From contig CANOFI010000117.1 of the NCBI GenBank assembly GCA_947565255.1, forward strand, positions 1-7,378: 7,378 nucleotides of DNA. Direction: 5' to 3'. Positions 5,882-7,378 of the stretch are shown here, in pieces. The notes under the pieces are model-generated. The model worked only from the letters and a program-made list of their open reading frames with translations. It had not been told where the DNA came from and ran no database searches. This DNA comes from an uncultured Lachnospiraceae bacterium. Its GTDB lineage: Bacteria > Bacillota > Clostridia > Lachnospirales > Lachnospiraceae. The stretch's first letter is position 1, and each line of letters begins with the position of its first letter. A program made the position numbers and the translations under genes.

Positions 5882-7378
5882 ATGGGGCCGTTTAAATGGT
5901 TTTATTCATTTGTAAAAAAATACCGGTGGAGACTTGCAGGGGGACTGCTGCTGACAACAGCAGTCTCCGTTCTTGCTTTGGTTACTCCCTATATTTCCGG
6001 TGAAATTGTAAATGCGGTGATTACAGACAAACAATATGAAAAAATGTGGTGGCTGGTTGCGCTGCTTATTGGCGCAACGGTGCTCCGCGGCCTGTTTCGG
6101 GCTGCTTTTTTAATGATTTATGAAAGTACCTCGCAAAATGTCCTGTACGATATGCGCGATTACGTGTACCGCTGCCTGCTGCAGCAGGATTTTGCATTTT
6201 ATAATAAAAACCGTACGGGTGACCTGATGTCGCGCCAGACCGGGGATATGGATGCGGTGCGTCATTTTCTGGCGCATTCGTTATATGTAACATACGAAAA
6301 TGTGCTTCTTTTTGTTTTGGCATTAACAATGATTTTCACTGTCAATGTAAAGCTGGCGTGCGGAATGCTTCTTGTGCTTCCGTTTTCTGCCACTGCAGCG
6401 GCGGTGCAGTTTAAAAAGGTACACCCGGTATTTCAGCGTGCCAGAGAGCGTTTTTCCAGCTTAAACAGCTTTGCGCAGGAAAATATCAGCGGGAACCGCG
6501 TGGTGCGTGCATTTGCAAAGGAAGAGTATGAAAAGGAAAAATTTGACAGAGAAAATGCCGGGTATATGAACGCGGAGCTGGATGCTGCCAGGCTGTCGAG
6601 CATTTTTATCCCGGTTTTTGAATTTTTATCCAATATTCTCATGGTAGTGCTGATGCTGGTGGGCGGCATCATGGTCATTCGGAAGGAAATGAATGTAGGC
6701 GAGCTTGTCCGCGTGAACGGCTACCTCTATATGCTGAATAATCCTCTGCGGCTGGCGGGCTGGCTTGTTAATGATGTAAGACGCCTGACTGCTTCCGTGG
6801 AACGGATTTATGCGACCATCATTCAGAAACCGTCGGTCAGCGTTCCAAAACATCCCGTGATTAAGAAAAAGCTGGAGGGTAAGGTCGAGTTTCGGAATGT
6901 TTCTTATCAGGCTGAGGACGAGGACATTATCCAAAACATCAGTTTTGTGGCTGAAAAGGGACAGACAATCGGAATTATCGGAGCGACCGGCGCCGGGAAG
7001 TCCACAATTGTAAATTTAATCTGTCGGTTTTTTGATGTGACGGATGGTCAGGTGCTGGTGGACGGCGTAGATGTGCGGGAACTTGATTTATACCATCTGC
7101 GCGACAACATCGGAATGGCCATGCAAGATATCTTTCTTTTTTCTGACACAATTGAAGGAAATATTGCATATGGAAATACGGACTGTTCCTTTGAGGATGT
7201 GGTGAGGGTTGCCCGGATTGCCAATGCAGATGAGTTTATCCGGCAGACGCCGGACGGATATGATACGATTATCGGTGAGCGCGGTATGGGATTATCCGGT
7301 GGACAGAAGCAGAGAATTTCGCTGGCAAGGGCTCTTTTAGATGGAAGATATAATGTTTCATTTGATGATGTAGATGCA
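5882..7378 (+). CDS. ABC exporter half-transporter (permease fused to ATPase), 3' end missing
   Basis: The 499 visible codons run without a stop to the window edge; family members are usually about 570-600 residues. Residues 1-300 are the membrane domain, with likely helices near 17-39, 56-80, 133-153, 155-176, 239-261 and 270-295. The conserved cytosolic stretch NKNRTGDLMSRQTGD lies at 108-122. The ATPase domain has Walker A GATGAGKST at 367-375 (Lys373), the Q-loop glutamine at 415 and the signature LSGGQ at 471-475 after GERGMG. Such proteins act as homodimers or heterodimers in the membrane and export drugs, lipids or peptides; the cargo cannot be told. Walker B is poor: NVSFDD at 491-496 instead of four hydrophobic residues and Asp-Glu or Asp-Asp. 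If Asp496 is real it replaces the catalytic Glu, as in the degenerate half of heterodimeric exporters. The ATG follows AGAGGA (5869-5874) at seven bases. Confidence 0.9.
   Translation, partial: MGPFKWFYSFVKKYRWRLAGGLLLTTAVSVLALVTPYISGEIVNAVITDKQYEKMWWLVALLIGATVLRGLFRAAFLMIYESTSQNVLYDMRDYVYRCLLQQDFAFYNKNRTGDLMSRQTGDMDAVRHFLAHSLYVTYENVLLFVLALTMIFTVNVKLACGMLLVLPFSATAAAVQFKKVHPVFQRARERFSSLNSFAQENISGNRVVRAFAKEEYEKEKFDRENAGYMNAELDAARLSSIFIPVFEFLSNILMVVLMLVGGIMVIRKEMNVGELVRVNGYLYMLNNPLRLAGWLVNDVRRLTASVERIYATIIQKPSVSVPKHPVIKKKLEGKVEFRNVSYQAEDEDIIQNISFVAEKGQTIGIIGATGAGKSTIVNLICRFFDVTDGQVLVDGVDVRELDLYHLRDNIGMAMQDIFLFSDTIEGNIAYGNTDCSFEDVVRVARIANADEFIRQTPDGYDTIIGERGMGLSGGQKQRISLARALLDGRYNVSFDDVDA
5940..5968 (+). 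other. Strong hairpin inside the early ABC exporter coding sequence
   Basis: Bases 5940-5950 pair with 5958-5968 (ten Watson-Crick pairs and one G-U) around a seven-base loop, CTGACAA. It begins 58 bases after the start codon. No run of T follows, so it is not a standard terminator. It may slow early translation, or it may be a by-product of repeated CTG leucine codons facing CAGCAG. Confidence 0.4.

Noticed and set aside
6175..6188. Perfect 14-bp palindrome CCTGCTGCAGCAGG
   Set aside because: It encodes Leu-Leu-Gln-Gln at a normal position of the exporter family and has no loop or context that suggests a site; codon choice explains it.

Overview
The window looks like chromosomal DNA from a gut-type Gram-positive anaerobe, most likely a clostridium of the Lachnospiraceae group. 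This is an inference from the moderate GC content with AT-rich intergenic gaps, purine-rich Shine-Dalgarno sites, the lipobox lipoprotein, and the style of the GH42 and ABC-exporter proteins; no rRNA or other marker gene is present. All five genes read on the + strand and together nearly fill the window. I see no tRNA, rRNA, CRISPR array, insertion sequence or convincing intrinsic terminator.

Region 1 (1-192) is a control region. It holds a good sigma-A-type promoter (TTGAAT, 17 bp, TATAAT at 100-128) and a perfect 10-bp inverted repeat (32-41 and 89-98) enclosing a very AT-rich spacer and ending just before the -35 box. This is a plausible operator for a sugar-responsive regulator that is not in the window.

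Region 2 (193-4308) holds two consecutive full-length glycoside hydrolase family 42 (beta-galactosidase) genes, 678 and 681 residues. Both keep the two catalytic glutamates, the four zinc-cluster cysteines and the main galactose-site residues, but they differ around those residues, which suggests related galactosides rather than redundant copies. The junction between them (2208-2266) is unusual. A perfect Shine-Dalgarno sequence lies inside the end of the first gene, followed by a strong hairpin over its stop codon. The second gene's start lacks a normally spaced Shine-Dalgarno site of its own. This looks like a structured or translationally coupled ribosome binding site.

Region 3 (4309-5881) holds a 97-residue cytosolic protein of unknown function and a 377-residue lipoprotein with an internally duplicated domain. 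Neither has an evident link to galactoside use, but no terminator separates them from the GH42 pair, so read-through is possible.

Region 4 (5882-7378) is the first 499 codons of an ABC exporter half-transporter (six membrane helices fused to an ATPase domain), cut by the window end. Its last 13 codons, where Walker B should be, fit the family poorly, which may be real divergence or a sequence-end artefact.

The first two genes form a likely galactoside-degrading unit whose uptake system and regulator must lie elsewhere. I found no clearly new multi-gene system; the most interesting signal is the RNA architecture at the GH42-GH42 junction.
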